Assembly: GCA_958295525.1 (NCBI GenBank)
Contig: OY282355.1
Span: 62,001 to 126,000 of the forward strand
DNA from: an uncultured Dehalococcoidia bacterium
Lineage (GTDB): Bacteria > Chloroflexota > Dehalococcoidia > Lucifugimonadales > Australimonadaceae
DNA: 64,000 nucleotides
Direction of reading: 5' to 3'
Under the pieces are notes generated by a model. It saw nothing but the letters and a program-made list of their open reading frames with translations, was not told where the DNA came from and ran no database searches. Shown here piece by piece: positions 7,174 to 14,434 of the stretch (position 1 is the stretch's first letter; each line of letters opens with the position of its first letter). The translations under genes and the position numbers were made by a program.

Positions 7174-8517
7174 ATGGCTACATCCCTGCCTAACGCCAAA
7201 GTCGGCGCGATCATCGTCGCGGCGGGCGCGAGTTCGCGCATGGGCGCCGCAGGCGACAAGACGCTCGCCGATCTCGGCGGCGAGCCGCTCATCGCGCGGA
7301 CGGTCGACGTCTTTGAGCGCTGCGCCGCCGTCGCCTGCGTGGCGCTCGTCGTTTCGGAGCGCAACCGTGACGCGGTGGCCGCTCTCCGCGAGGAGAAAGG
7401 TTGGCGCAAGACGGCGCCCCCCGTGCTCGGCGGCGCGAGGCGGCAGGACAGCGTGCGCGCCGGGCTCGAGGCGCTTCCGAAAGATTGCGGTTGGGTGGTC
7501 GTTCACGACGGAGCGCGCCCGTTCGTGACCCAGGAGATGATCGAGGCCGGCCTCGAGGCGGCGCATCCCACCGGCGCGGCGGTCGCCGTCGTTCCCGCGT
7601 TCGACACCGTGAAGCGCGTCGCGCCTGACGGCGGCGTTGTCGAGACGCTCGATCGCTCCGAATTGCGGATGGCGCAGACGCCGCAGGTGTTCCGCCGCGA
7701 CGTCCTCGAGCGCGCCCACGCCGAGGTTGCGGACGACGCGACCGACGACGCGGCGATGGCGGAGCACCTCGGCGTCGAGGTTCGGACGTTCGCGGGGGCA
7801 CGCGCGAACTACAAGATCACGACGGCGGAGGATTTGGAAGCGGGGGGAGGGGTTGAAGGAATGAGCACGGCAAGAATTATTCGAGAGTTGCACGGCTATG
7901 AATTGGGCCTTTTGAATAGCGCATTTGCACATGCTGCGGATAGTTTGCAAGACGCTCCAAGTACGAATGATGATTTGAATGAGGCAATGGTGTTGCTAGC
8001 AGGAAAAATCTTCAACGGTTTGTACAGCGCTATACTCTTGCTGAGTTACGGCCGTTACGATCAGTCGATGACGTTGATTCGAAGCAGTTTGGAATGCAAA
8101 ATAACGGCTCTTCATGCAAAAGAGCATCCGGAAACTATAAAGAAAGTGTTAGAGGGAAAGGCCGTTAATTTTTACCAAATGGCTACAGATCTAGGACAGG
8201 TTGACCTGTGGCGCAACATATACAAAACACTCAGCCATTCCGCGCATCCATCAGGCGCCCGCGAACAGGAGATCCTTTCATCAGAAGGAACGCGGATGCT
8301 CCCAGTTGGTAATGGCAATTATGATCAATTCAGAGTGGTTCATACTCTCCAAGATGTAGTGATAGAATTGCTTAACTTACGAAAGATTATGCAGTGGGTT
8401 AATGCGAAATTTAGAGGTGGGGTTCCAGCAAGCACTGATGCTGCATGGCAAGAATTACTAGATTTGGATGAGTACTTGCAGGAGCGTTACCCGCATTGCT
8501 TTGTCCAAACACCGTAA
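7174..8517 (+). CDS. ispD: IspD cytidylyltransferase fused in frame to an AT-rich accessory domain
   Basis: Residues 1-225 are IspD, which makes CDP-methylerythritol in the MEP isoprenoid pathway. Visible are the CTP-binding IIVAAGASSRMG, GGARRQDSVRAGL, VVHDGARPFV, and QTPQVFRRD. The final IspD helix that normally follows NYKITTAEDL is missing: at about 7850 the sequence changes to MSTARIIRELHGYELGLLNS and about 220 mostly helical residues with much lower GC, resembling DUF5677-type proteins (CKITALHAKEHPET, SHSAHPSG). No stop separates the parts. ATG 7861, with GGGGAGG and GAAGGA upstream, could also start the second part independently. The partner ispF is 16 kb away. Start chosen from the 6-base leaderless spacing. 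Whether a fusion or two proteins are made is open. Confidence 0.8.
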   Translation: MATSLPNAKVGAIIVAAGASSRMGAAGDKTLADLGGEPLIARTVDVFERCAAVACVALVVSERNRDAVAALREEKGWRKTAPPVLGGARRQDSVRAGLEALPKDCGWVVVHDGARPFVTQEMIEAGLEAAHPTGAAVAVVPAFDTVKRVAPDGGVVETLDRSELRMAQTPQVFRRDVLERAHAEVADDATDDAAMAEHLGVEVRTFAGARANYKITTAEDLEAGGGVEGMSTARIIRELHGYELGLLNSAFAHAADSLQDAPSTNDDLNEAMVLLAGKIFNGLYSAILLLSYGRYDQSMTLIRSSLECKITALHAKEHPETIKKVLEGKAVNFYQMATDLGQVDLWRNIYKTLSHSAHPSGAREQEILSSEGTRMLPVGNGNYDQFRVVHTLQDVVIELLNLRKIMQWVNAKFRGGVPASTDAAWQELLDLDEYLQERYPHCFVQTP

Positions 8518-8616
8518 GGAGATACTACTCCAGCGCCACTCGCCCCTTGCGCGTTGCGCGGCGCCCGCCTACGATAGAGACGCGCTAGGCGCGAAAGGAG
8601 CGAGCGGCGAGACGCG

Positions 8617-10134
8617 ATGACGACGGCCAGCGATACGGCAAGCGGCGCCGATGCGACCTTCGGCAGGCACGTCGCGCCCAGCACGATCTTCACGGCGGAC
8701 AACCTGGACGTGCTGCGCGGGATGAACAGCGCGTGCGTCGACCTGATCTACCTCGACCCGCCGTTCAACAGCAACGCGCAGTACCAGAACCCGTTCGACC
8801 CGGAGGCGCGGTTCCACGATGTCTGGTCGATGGACCGGGTTCGGAAGGGCTGGATGCTGGAACTGCGGCTGAAGCAGCCGCCTCTGCACCACATCATCAC
8901 GGCGGCGGCGGTGACGCACGGGGAGACGATGCAGGCGTACCTCGCCTATATGAGCGTTCGCCTGATCGAGATGCGCCGCGTCCTGAAAGACAGCGGGGCG
9001 ATCTACCTCCATTGCGACCCGAACGCGAGCCACTACCTCAAGGCGGCGATGGACTACGTGTTCGGCCACCGGAACTTCGTGGACGAGATCATCTGGCACT
9101 ACGGCACGCCATCGGGAGGGCGGACGGCGGGCAAGAAGCCGGTCAAGGTTCACGACACGCTGCTGGTCTACGCCAAGTCCTACGGCGATCACGTCTACAA
9201 CGCGCAGTACCTCGCGTATTCGGAGAAGTACGTCAGGGAGCGGTTCACGCATACGGATGAGGACGGACGGGTCTACCGAACGCGCAAACGGGCAGGCGGG
9301 CGCGTGGACAGGCAATACTTGGACGAGTCCAAGGGCGTTCCGCTGTCCAACGTCTGGTCGGATATGAAGCAGTTGTACGCCTATCACCTCGTGCATCGGA
9401 AGCGCGAAGAGACGGGATTTCCCACGCAGAAGCCGCGCGCGCTGCTGGAGCGCATCATTCGCGCGTCCACCAACCCGGGCGACGTCGTGCTCGATCCGTT
9501 CTGCGGCTGCGCGACGGCCTGCGTCGCGGCGGAGGGGATGACGAATGGGCGGAATCCCACGCTGCCGGAGAAGCGCCGCTGGATCGGCGTGGACGTGAGC
9601 GCCAAAGCCTACGAGATGGTCGTCCTCCGTATGGAGGCCGAGTTGGGAATGAAGGAGACGGGGAAGAGCGGGCGGCTCCTCACGCACGCGGGCGAACTGC
9701 GGCATAAGGTGATTTTCTACGAGAAAGAGGATGCGAAAGGCAACCTCTGGCGGCGCACGGGCGGCGACGTTCCCGTTCGGACGGACGCGCCGCAGCCGTT
9801 CGACCTGACGTTCGGGGAGCCGGAGACGCGCTCGCCGAATATCCGCGAGATTCGCTACATCGACCAGGAGGGGCGCTGCGCCGCCGACGGGGAATCGCTG
9901 GCGCTCCGCCACCTCAACACGGAGCATATCGTGTCTCGGAAGAGGCACGACGGCCCGGATGTCGACGGCAACATTCAGTTGATGTGCCAGAGCCACAACA
10001 GCGTCAAGGCGGAAGGGACAATGAGGGAACTGGACGAGAAGATGCGGAGCAGAGGCGAGGAGCCGTGGGAGGACCGCCCGTCGTTCATTCTCGCCGCCGA
10101 GCGCAAGTATCTCCCGCCGCGCCTCCGCCCCTGA
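8617..10134 (+). CDS. Beta-class DNA methyltransferase with C-terminal HNH-like domain
   Basis: A 505-residue protein. The N-terminal part is an amino-methyltransferase (N6-adenine or N4-cytosine) with motif IV first, LIYLDPPFNSN (DPPF at 47-50), and the AdoMet-binding motif VVLDPFCGCATAC near 290, an order typical of the beta class. After residue 400 comes a region resembling an HNH nuclease: GRCAADG, then TEHIVSRKRHDGPDVDGN and IQLMCQSHNSVKAEG. The His-Asn-His/Asn framework is present, but the zinc-binding CxxC pairs are incomplete (only one Cys at each site). It stands alone, with no separate restriction or specificity gene. It may be a one-chain restriction-modification enzyme or a methylase with a non-cutting recognition domain. 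Confidence 0.8.
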   Translation: MTTASDTASGADATFGRHVAPSTIFTADNLDVLRGMNSACVDLIYLDPPFNSNAQYQNPFDPEARFHDVWSMDRVRKGWMLELRLKQPPLHHIITAAAVTHGETMQAYLAYMSVRLIEMRRVLKDSGAIYLHCDPNASHYLKAAMDYVFGHRNFVDEIIWHYGTPSGGRTAGKKPVKVHDTLLVYAKSYGDHVYNAQYLAYSEKYVRERFTHTDEDGRVYRTRKRAGGRVDRQYLDESKGVPLSNVWSDMKQLYAYHLVHRKREETGFPTQKPRALLERIIRASTNPGDVVLDPFCGCATACVAAEGMTNGRNPTLPEKRRWIGVDVSAKAYEMVVLRMEAELGMKETGKSGRLLTHAGELRHKVIFYEKEDAKGNLWRRTGGDVPVRTDAPQPFDLTFGEPETRSPNIREIRYIDQEGRCAADGESLALRHLNTEHIVSRKRHDGPDVDGNIQLMCQSHNSVKAEGTMRELDEKMRSRGEEPWEDRPSFILAAERKYLPPRLRP

Positions 10135-10190
10135 CGGCCGAGTCGGCGTAGGCTGCGACGCGGCGCGCAGTTCCTGGGCTAGCGCGTTCC

Positions 10191-11474
10191 CTACGCCCGG
10201 GCGACGAGATGCTCGCGGGCGTCGTTCTCGATGGTCGCGGTCTTCGGCATCACGAGGTCGAGCGAGCGGACGCGGAAGGCTCCGCCGTTGCGCGCTTCGG
10301 GCGGCTCCTGCCCTTCCTGCAGTTCGCGGACGGAGCGCAGCAGCCTGCGGCGCACCTGAATGATGGCGGCGTCGCTGCTCACCAGCCGCTCGCGCGTCCG
10401 GTCGGAGACGGGGCCGCCGTGCTGAACCTCGGTCACGGCGAAGTCCTGCGCGGGGATGGACTTGATGCCCGTGAAGGAGTAATGCCGCTGCTGCGCCCGG
10501 TCGATCCTGTAGTCGTTGGCCTTGTTCTCCCGCGTTCGGAACTCGCCCGGGATCATTTCGGGGAAGAGGACGCCTTTGTCGCGGTAGACGGCGAGTTCCT
10601 CCGGCGTGAGGGGGCGGTCGGCGTGCCAGCGGACGCGGAAGGCGACGGCATGCTCGTCGTCCACGGGGACTTTCACCTGGCAGAGGACGGTGTCGCCGGG
10701 GCGGGCGGCGATCATCGTGTAGAAGGGAATCATCCACTGATTGACGCGCCAGTAGTAGTTGTCGCCGGCGTCGCGGCGGGCGGTCAGCATCGCGCCGTAG
10801 TCGGTGTCTTTGACCGTCCATGAGGGGGCGCGGTCGGCGGCGGCGAAGTCCTCGATGCCGTTCGCGCGTCCGTCTATGACCGCGCGGCCTACGACCGTGC
10901 CGCCCTTGACGTAACTATGGAGGAAGCCGAGGTGAGAGGAGTCAATGTCGGCCTCCATCGTTTGGAGGTAGTTGCAGTCGAGGAACATTTTGGAGATATA
11001 GCGGTGGGAGTCGGGGACGCGCGTCCACTCCATTTCGGGGAAGTCGGGGACGCTCTCCGGCGGCCCGAGGTAGCCCCAGACGACGCCTCCGCGCTCGACG
11101 GCGGGGTAGGCGCGGGCGCGCACTTTCTCGCGGAACGTCGCGCCCTCAGGGGCGTTCGGAACGTCCAAACAGGAGCCGGCGACGTCGAACTTCCAGCCGT
11201 GGTAGACGCAGCGCAGGCCGGCCTCCTCGTTGCGCCCGAAGAAGAGGTCGGCGCCGCGGTGGGGGCACCACGCCTCCAGCAGGCCGACCGCGCCGTTGGA
11301 GTCTTTGAACGCGACGAGGTCTTCGCCGAGGATGCGGACGCGGACGGGGTCGCAGTCGGCGGCGGGCAGTTCGCTTGCGAGGAGGAGGGGCGTCCAGAAG
11401 CGGCGCGCGAGTTCGCCCATCGGCGCGCCGGGGCCGACTTTCGTGATGAGGTCGTTCTCTTCCTGGCTCAGCAT
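10191..11474 (-). CDS. Rieske non-heme iron oxygenase, alpha subunit (phthalate dioxygenase-like)
   Basis: A 427-residue ring-hydroxylating oxygenase. The Rieske [2Fe-2S] ligands are CPH (Cys70, His72) and CVYH (Cys89, His92). The mononuclear iron site is ADIDSSHLGFLHS (Asp178 bridging, His181, His186). The long form with GAPMGELARRFWTP at the N-terminus matches the phthalate 4,5-dioxygenase / carbazole-type group rather than the short dioxygenases. A TTGGAGGG ribosome-binding site precedes the ATG and a TAGAAT box lies at 11511-11516. No ferredoxin or reductase partner is adjacent. The substrate, an aromatic or O/N-methyl compound, is unknown. Confidence 0.9.
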   Translation of the reverse strand: MLSQEENDLITKVGPGAPMGELARRFWTPLLLASELPAADCDPVRVRILGEDLVAFKDSNGAVGLLEAWCPHRGADLFFGRNEEAGLRCVYHGWKFDVAGSCLDVPNAPEGATFREKVRARAYPAVERGGVVWGYLGPPESVPDFPEMEWTRVPDSHRYISKMFLDCNYLQTMEADIDSSHLGFLHSYVKGGTVVGRAVIDGRANGIEDFAAADRAPSWTVKDTDYGAMLTARRDAGDNYYWRVNQWMIPFYTMIAARPGDTVLCQVKVPVDDEHAVAFRVRWHADRPLTPEELAVYRDKGVLFPEMIPGEFRTRENKANDYRIDRAQQRHYSFTGIKSIPAQDFAVTEVQHGGPVSDRTRERLVSSDAAIIQVRRRLLRSVRELQEGQEPPEARNGGAFRVRSLDLVMPKTATIENDAREHLVARA

Positions 11475-11556
11475 CGCCGCCCTCCAAGTTCGAGATTGCG
11501 TTCGCCCGCGATTCTACATCGCTTCGCGCTGCGGGGCGGGAACGAGGCAGGGCGAG

Positions 11557-12048
11557 GTTCCCGCCTACGCGGGAATGACGTGGCGCCTGGGGTGATTTGG
11601 AGACGAGGCGCGTAGCGCATCGTCCGGCGCTGGGGCGCCTCTGGATTCCCGCCTACGCGGGAATGACGAATGCAAGGGGGCGCTTGCGCTTGCGGGTGAC
11701 GGGGCGAGGGGTTCGCGGCTGCGCGGGAATGACGGCGCTCCAGTAGGTTCCTGCATTCGCGGGAATGACGTGGCGTCGGGGGTGATTTGGAGACGATGCG
11801 CTACGCGCATTCGTCCGGCGCTGGGGCGCCTCTGGATTCCCGCCTACGCGGGAATGACGATGAGGATGGGCGGCGTCTGCAGGCGAGGCGTCCATGATTC
11901 CTGGATTCCCGCCTACGCGGGAATGACGGCGCTCCAGTAGGTTCCCGCTTTCGCGGGAATGACGTGGCGCCTGGGGCGCTAAGGAGACGATGCGCTACGC
12001 GCCTCGTCCGGCGCTGCGCGCCGACTGGGTTCCCGCCTACGCGGGAAT
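11557..12048 (+). repeat. Cluster of nine dRS3-like palindromes in 190-base higher-order units
   Basis: This fills most of a 767-base gene-free stretch (11475-12241). Full or nearly full copies begin at 11557, 11645, 11836, 11905, 11941 and 12029; degenerate ones begin near 11645-11766 as the loop and arms decay (around 11710 and 11747). All share one orientation (GGGAATGACG on the right). A longer unit recurs at about 11581, 11769 and 11964: a TGGCG(C/T)C-GGGG start, GGAGACGA, a GCGCTACGCGC-like palindrome, CGTCCGGCGCTG, and then a palindrome. No coding potential is evident here. Confidence 0.85.
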
Positions 12049-12078
12049 GACGGGACGGAGAGAGGGAATGAGGAATGC

Positions 12079-12140
12079 AAGGGGGCGGTACGAATTGTCG
12101 GCATTCGACAAGGGGGCGATACGAATTATCGGCATTTGAC
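12079..12140 (+). repeat. Two tandem 31-base repeats abutting a promoter
   Basis: Units 12079-12109 and 12110-12140 are directly adjacent and differ at three of 31 positions. Each contains the AT-rich core TACGAATTNTCGGCATT. The end of unit 2 forms the TTGAC of a -35 box, so the pair looks like a tandem operator. Confidence 0.8.
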
Positions 12141-12164
12141 TTGACTGTTATGGCGTGTTAGGGT
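12136..12164 (+). promoter_or_regulatory. Candidate promoter of the secreted-protein/ABC operon
   Basis: TTGACT (12136-12141) and TAGGGT (12159-12164) are 17 bases apart. The -35 box overlaps the last bases of the second 31-base repeat. About 75 bases of leader follow before ATG 12242. Confidence 0.5.
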
Positions 12165-12241
12165 TGCCGCGACGGCTGGCAAGGCGGGGGCGCGGCGTTT
12201 TTGCGGCGCGCTATTGCGGAAAGCGGAAGTTGGAGGGAGCG

Positions 12242-12865
12242 ATGAGAGCGCGATTGGTGGTCCCACTCGGCGTCAGAAACCTGCTTCTGCTGGGCCTTGC
12301 CCTCGCCCTCGCTGCGGCGGCTTGGGCCGCGCTTGGCCCGCTCTCTCCGTCGCGGGATGCGTCGGCCGCCAACGTGAACCAGTCGGCGGCGGCGGGGGAG
12401 GGCGTGTCGTTCCGCGTGTTCCCGCCCATCGTGCGGATACCGGACGAGCGCATGCGCGACCATGGGGTTTGGTTCCTCGGTTCCGGGTTGGAGCCGGATC
12501 AGCCGATCCGGATCAGCATCGCCTGGGGGCTGGAGGGGCTGGAGAGCCGGGTGACGGCGGTGCTCTACGGGGCGCGGGACTTGTGGCGCGAGTATGAGGA
12601 GTTGCCTGCGGCCAACGCGGCGGGCGCGTTCGCGTGGGGCCTCGATGCGGGCTTCGACCCCCGCGAGGGCGAGGACTTTATCTTCTACGGGCGGTTCGAC
12701 CCGGTCACCGTGAGCCTTTGGGATGACGCCACCGGCGAACTCCTCGCCACCACGCCGCTCGTAGTGTGCGGAGGCGACAGGGGGCAGCCGTGGTGCGACG
12801 CCGCGGAGGATCTGCTGCCGCTGGGCGACCCCAACGGGCCCGCCGGGTACCTGTCCCCTGAGTAG
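12242..12865 (+). CDS. Secreted protein, unknown (207 aa)
   Basis: The start is ATG 12242 because GGAGGG precedes it by five bases and the product then begins with a classic signal peptide (basic MRARLVVPLGVR, then a Leu/Ala-rich core). The exported part of about 170 residues begins near residue 40 and contains FRVFPPIVRIPDERMRDHGV, WFLGSGLEPDQPIRIS and a late Cys pair (VCGGDRGQPWC). The strand-rich pattern with GLEPDQPIRI resembles bacterial IPT/Ig-like or surface domains. I do not recognise a family. It is the first gene after the tandem-repeat promoter and 59 bases before the binding protein, so it may be an accessory extracellular component of that transporter. Confidence 0.65.
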   Translation: MRARLVVPLGVRNLLLLGLALALAAAAWAALGPLSPSRDASAANVNQSAAAGEGVSFRVFPPIVRIPDERMRDHGVWFLGSGLEPDQPIRISIAWGLEGLESRVTAVLYGARDLWREYEELPAANAAGAFAWGLDAGFDPREGEDFIFYGRFDPVTVSLWDDATGELLATTPLVVCGGDRGQPWCDAAEDLLPLGDPNGPAGYLSPE

Positions 12866-12924
12866 CGGCGCCGGATATGCGCCGACGGGTTCCGCGATTC
12901 GCGTTGAACGGGGAGGATGAGCAA

Positions 12925-14217
12925 ATGCGCAGGGGAACGCTTACGAAACGCCTGATCATCGGATTGGCTGCGGTCGCGGCGCTCGCGGCGGGGTGCGGGA
13001 GCGACCCGACGGCCACGCCTACGCCTACCGTAGTTCCGCCGACTCCGACGCCCGCCGACTCCGCCGCGCCGGCCGCCCCCGCGGCCACCCCCACCGCCAC
13101 CCCCGACACGTCGTTCGAGGCGCAGTGGGACCGCCTCGTCAGCGACTGCCAGGCGGAGGGCGAACTCGTGGTGGCTATGGGCGGGAGCGACTCCGCGGTC
13201 GGGCGCCCGATGCTGCAGTGGTTCCAGGACAAGTACGGCGTGCGCGTCATCGCCAGCACGGGCAGCGGGAGCCGGAACGCCGACCGCATCATCGCGGAGC
13301 GCTCGCGGGGGCGCTACACCGTCGACATCAGCCAGGTCGGCACCAGTTCGCTGGAGCGTCTGCGGCAGGCGGAAGCCCTCGCTCCCATCGAGCCGCTCAT
13401 CATCGACCCCACCATCCTCAACCGGACGTCCGAAAACTGGTACCTCTACGACAAGGTCTATTGGACGGACCGCGACAACAAGTACTCGCTCGCGGACACG
13501 CTCCGGTCGGCCAACCTAATAGACGTGTTCTACAACACTGATCTGGTGAGCGCGGAGGAGGCCGCCGCCATCACCTCTTACAACGACCTCCTCGATCCGA
13601 AGTGGCGGGGGAAGATCGGCACGGTTGGGCAGGCGGGCTCCGGGGCGGCCACGACCCGGACGCGGATGTGGATCGTGCTCGGGCCGGAGTTCTACGACAA
13701 ACTGTACTTCGACGCGGAGATTGACGCGGTGGGCTCCGACAACGACCGCGAATTGGCGGACGGGCTGGCGCGCGGCAAGTGGCACATCGCGCTCGGGGGC
13801 GGCAGCGAACCCTACACGCTGATGGAGTTGGGCCTTCCCATCGCGTCCATAACGGACAGCATTGTGATGGAGGAGGGGCTCGCGACGGAGGTTCGGGGGA
13901 CGCTGAGCGCGATCGACCAGCCTCCGAACCCGAAGTGCCAGCAACTGTTCTACAACTGGTACTACTCGCAGGAAGGACAGGAGATCTACCAGACGATCAC
14001 GCTCGACCCGTCGCCGTCGCCGAGCCTGCGCTCCGACGTGCCGCAGGGCCGCGTGCCGGACCGTGAGTGGGAGCAGGTGCAGTTGGTGCCTCAACTCGTG
14101 CGGGAAGGCAGGATCAACGTGATCGACCAGGGTTCGGAGGCGTTCGCGGAGGCAACCGACGCGTCGCTCGCCCGGCTGGTGGAGATCTACACGCAGCGCG
14201 GCCTTTCCATCGGGTAG
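12925..14217 (+). CDS. ABC transporter substrate-binding lipoprotein, Fe3+/family 1 type
   Basis: The start is ATG 12925, with GGGGAGG nine bases upstream. A 430-residue lipoprotein results: lipobox LAAGC, a long Thr-Pro-Ala linker, then a periplasmic binding fold beginning DRLVSDCQAEGELVVAMGGS. Segments such as QWFQDKYGVRVIASTGSGSR, NTDLVSAEEAAAITSYNDLL and DPKWRGKIG are characteristic of the iron(III)/thiamine/spermidine-like binding group (family 1). The double-domain permease that follows supports an iron- or small-molecule-uptake role. No ATPase gene follows in this operon. The tyrosine ligands of ferric-binding proteins are not clearly recognisable, so the substrate is left open. Confidence 0.85.
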   Translation: MRRGTLTKRLIIGLAAVAALAAGCGSDPTATPTPTVVPPTPTPADSAAPAAPAATPTATPDTSFEAQWDRLVSDCQAEGELVVAMGGSDSAVGRPMLQWFQDKYGVRVIASTGSGSRNADRIIAERSRGRYTVDISQVGTSSLERLRQAEALAPIEPLIIDPTILNRTSENWYLYDKVYWTDRDNKYSLADTLRSANLIDVFYNTDLVSAEEAAAITSYNDLLDPKWRGKIGTVGQAGSGAATTRTRMWIVLGPEFYDKLYFDAEIDAVGSDNDRELADGLARGKWHIALGGGSEPYTLMELGLPIASITDSIVMEEGLATEVRGTLSAIDQPPNPKCQQLFYNWYYSQEGQEIYQTITLDPSPSPSLRSDVPQGRVPDREWEQVQLVPQLVREGRINVIDQGSEAFAEATDASLARLVEIYTQRGLSIG

Positions 14218-14237
14218 GGGGCGCGAAAAGGCGGGAA

Positions 14238-14260
14238 GGGGCGGCGCGCCGCGCCGCCCC
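14238..14260 (+). terminator. GC-rich hairpin after the binding-protein gene
   Basis: A perfect 10-bp stem (GGGGCGGCGC / GCGCCGCCCC) with a 3-base loop lies 21 bases after the stop codon. There is no U-tract. It may protect or process the binding-protein mRNA so that it exceeds the permease level, or partly terminate transcription. Confidence 0.5.
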
Positions 14261-14339
14261 CCCTAGACCTTATGCGGACGCCGCTTCGCCGCCGCAGGGA
14301 GTCCGCGTGGCTCCCCGGACGGCGGGCCCGGACGGCGGG

Positions 14340-14365
14340 GCGGAGCGGGGCGCGTCCCGCTCCGC
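14340..14365 (+). terminator. Second hairpin before the permease gene
   Basis: A perfect 10-bp stem (GCGGAGCGGG / CCCGCTCCGC) with loop GCGCGT sits in the 217-base gap between binding protein and permease. No U-run follows; an mRNA-stability or attenuation element is as likely as a terminator. Confidence 0.4.
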
Positions 14366-14434
14366 AGGGGTCCGGGCCGTTGGCGCGGATATTCGGAAGG
14401 CGAGGCAGTCTCCTGAGGGAGCGGCGAGGATGAG

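Noticed and set aside
6256-7950. Very long open frame on the minus strand over the glycosylase and IspD genes
   Set aside because: It is Arg/Pro/Ala-rich, matches no family and shadows two recognised genes; GC-rich antisense frames stay open by chance.
11557-12048. CRISPR-like array of short repeats
   Set aside because: Repeats are perfect palindromes with irregular spacing and conserved, not unique, spacers. There are no cas genes nearby.
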